Source of the DNA: Odiellus spinosus
Taxonomy: Eukaryota; Arthropoda; Arachnida; Opiliones; Phalangiidae
DNA length: 64,000 nt
Assembly (NCBI GenBank): GCA_963920705.1
Contig: OY987227.1
Location: forward strand, 18,315,434 to 18,379,433
Direction of reading: 5' to 3'
Shown: positions 62,447-64,000 of the stretch, piece by piece
Layout of the letters: the number at the start of each line of letters is the position of its first letter
Numbering within the stretch: the stretch's first letter is position 1
The notes under the pieces: model-generated
The model's input: the letters and a program-made list of their open reading frames with translations, nothing else
The model's database searches: none
Told to the model about the DNA's origin: nothing
Position numbers and translations under genes: made by a program

Positions 62447-62560
62447 TACATTTACTAATGAACGAGCTGGTAATATTATGCACAAGGCTCATTTACGTAC
62501 ATACGCATGTAAATGAACCTTAATAATAATAATATTACCCGCTCGTTATTTAATAAATGT
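62447..62560. repeat. 114-bp palindrome
   Basis: The outer arms, TACATTTACTAATGAACGAG... (62447-62479) and ...CTCGTTATTTAATAAATGTA (62528-62560), pair with few mismatches. The inner arms AGGCTCATTTAC and GTAAATGAACCT (62485-62520) form a second stem. It is non-coding. It lies between the TTA microsatellite and the 27-bp minisatellite. Confidence 0.7.
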
Positions 62561-62632
62561 AATTCCTAATTTCATTTTAATGGCTCTCTTATCCTGGTCC
62601 CAGTGAGTCTTTTTTAAAAACCCATTTTCTTA

Positions 62633-62881
62633 TTTGGCCCTAGATTTAAATTTACTTATTTGACCCTCGTTTTTAAATTGATTTATTTGACCCTCGTATT
62701 TAAATTTATTTATTTGACCCTCGTATTTAAATTTATTTATTTGACCCTCGTATTTAAATTTATTTATTTGACCCTCGTATTTAAATTTATTTATTTGACC
62801 CTCGTGTTTAAATTTATTTATTTGACCCTCGTGTTTAAATTTATTTATTTGACCCCCGTATTTAAATTTACTTATTTGACG
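62633..62881. repeat. 27-bp minisatellite, about 9 copies
   Basis: Unit CTCGTATTTAAATTTATTTA + TTTGACC. The copies are nearly identical in the centre and diverge at both edges. Because 27 is a multiple of three, one frame stays open and reads a nine-residue repeat; no start context or conservation supports coding. Confidence 0.95.
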
Positions 62882-62897
62882 TCACATTTAAATGCAC

Positions 62898-63414
62898 ATA
62901 AATAATTTTCTCTTAAATTAGTGGCAATAAATAATTTTCTCCTTCTAAGTTAGTGGCAATAAATAATTTTCTCCTTCTAAGTTAGTGGCAATAAATAATT
63001 TTCTCCTTCTAAGTTAGTGGCAATAAATAATTTTCTCCTTCTAAGTTAGTGGCAATAAATAATTTTCTCCTTCTAAGTTAGTGGCAATAAATAATTTTCT
63101 CCTTCTAAGTTAGTGGCAATAAATAATTTTCTCCTTCTAAGTTAGTGGCAATAAATAATTTTCTCCTTCTAAGTTAGTGGCAATAAATAATTTTCTCCTT
63201 CTAAGTTAGTGGCAATAAATAATTTTCTCCTTCTAAGTTAGTGGCAATAAATAATTTTCTCCTTCTAAGTTAGTGGCAATAAATAATTTTCTCCTTCTAA
63301 GTTAGTGGCAATAAATAATTTTCTCCTTCTAAATTAGTGGCAATAAATAATTTTCTCCTTCTAAATTAGTGGCAATAAATAATTTTCTCCTTCTAAGCTA
63401 GTGGCAATAAATAA
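62898..63414. repeat. 32-bp minisatellite, about 16 copies
   Basis: Unit CTCCTTCTAAGTTAGTGGCA + ATAAATAATTTT, almost without variation over about 0.5 kb. The last copies carry AAATTAG or AAGCTAG variants. Confidence 0.95.
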
Positions 63415-64000
63415 ATTAGTTGGCCTACTTCAATATTGACTTCTAATATACCGGTAATCATTTCCCAAAAGAACCCTCGAGAAAATTTGTCAGAAGACGC
63501 TCTATTCAGGGATTATATTTCCGCCGGGTCTCCATCGTTGTGTAAAAATAGTAATATCCCCGAATCGTATTTAGATATTTATTAAAAACCCGACGTATTC
63601 TTGGAACAGGATGGATAATAAGATCGATTTTCGATCGTAGAAGAGAAAGCTATGTAGGAAGGGCTTTCTAGTTTCTATCTGCGTAAATTTAGCTTGCAAC
63701 GAATAAAGAGCTAAGGTCTCCTCTATCTCTAAGAAACCGAATCGTATCTAGAGATAGTGAATTTGTTCCTCACCAAATGGCGCGTGTTCGATAGACTATA
63801 TAGCTCTCTTTTTGAATGATTTATGCGCTTATCAAGCGGATCACAGAGAGCGGACGCGCGTGTCCCGTGTACCACAGTTTGGGCTATATTTTCCCAGTGG
63901 GTCTAACCCAAATAGATCTCTCGATCCTCGACAAATCCCTTAAGGATGGAGCTCGCCCGAATAGAACATCGATGAATCGTCAATTATATGCGTTTAATTC
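63415..64000. other. Right edge, no feature recognised
   Basis: Unique-looking sequence with moderate GC and no open frame of note. AGAGATAG-type strings are frequent near 63725-63760. I see no exon, repeat or RNA gene. The missing first exon of the prohormone gene may lie beyond this edge. Confidence 0.4.

Noticed and set aside
62524-62537. TAATATTAC nonamer near a palindrome, as in rolling-circle origins
   Set aside because: The nonamer lies in the stem, not in the loop, and there is no replication gene nearby. Chance in TA-rich DNA is sufficient.
62660-62905. 81-codon frame with nine-residue repeats
   Set aside because: The 27-bp minisatellite keeps one frame open; there is no other sign of coding.
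62898-63414. Regular repeats resembling a CRISPR array
   Set aside because: The 32-bp units are directly adjacent without variable spacers, and the genome is eukaryotic; it is a minisatellite.

Overview
The window is nuclear DNA from an arthropod, almost certainly an insect. It is AT-rich. Its genes have short exons with GT-AG introns, and it holds four recognisable animal genes, several of them insect-type: a one-domain chitin-binding cuticle protein, the MEMO1 orthologue, a shavenoid-like membrane protein and an IDLSRF-type neuropeptide precursor (prohormone-4). I cannot name the order with confidence.

Layout: 1-7199 is intergenic with a TTAA-flanked MITE and other dispersed repeats. 7200-12759 (+) is a five-exon CPAP1-type cuticle gene; its last intron holds a palindromic repeat. 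13817-16162 (+) is a complete nine-exon MEMO1 homologue of 297 residues. 16163-38564 is a long gene-poor stretch with several MITE families, nested insertions, a strong hairpin and a degenerate minisatellite. 38654-43508 (+) is a seven-exon, 1331-residue single-pass membrane protein of the shavenoid type. A 30-codon upstream ORF, if transcribed, ends overlapping its start codon. 46325-49393 (-) is the prohormone-4 gene without its first exon; its introns are loaded with TTAA-flanked elements. 49394-64000 has no recognised gene. It holds a MITE with clear target-site duplications, a 1.7-kb minisatellite field (22- and 30-bp units), a CAGGG-ended MITE with 5-bp duplications, a long TTA microsatellite, and two further minisatellites (27 and 32 bp).

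The four genes have no obvious joint function: cuticle, redox/metal and cytoskeletal signalling, epidermal hair formation, and peptide signalling. I saw no operon-like unit, RNA gene, CRISPR array or intact transposase. The most interesting non-genic observations are the related TTAA-flanked foldback elements crowding the neuropeptide gene, the CAGGG family whose two copies both show 5-bp duplications (one nested in another repeat), the near-perfect 30-bp hairpin at 23522-23614, and the frame-preserving minisatellites. All calls come from reading the sequence; no database search was run.
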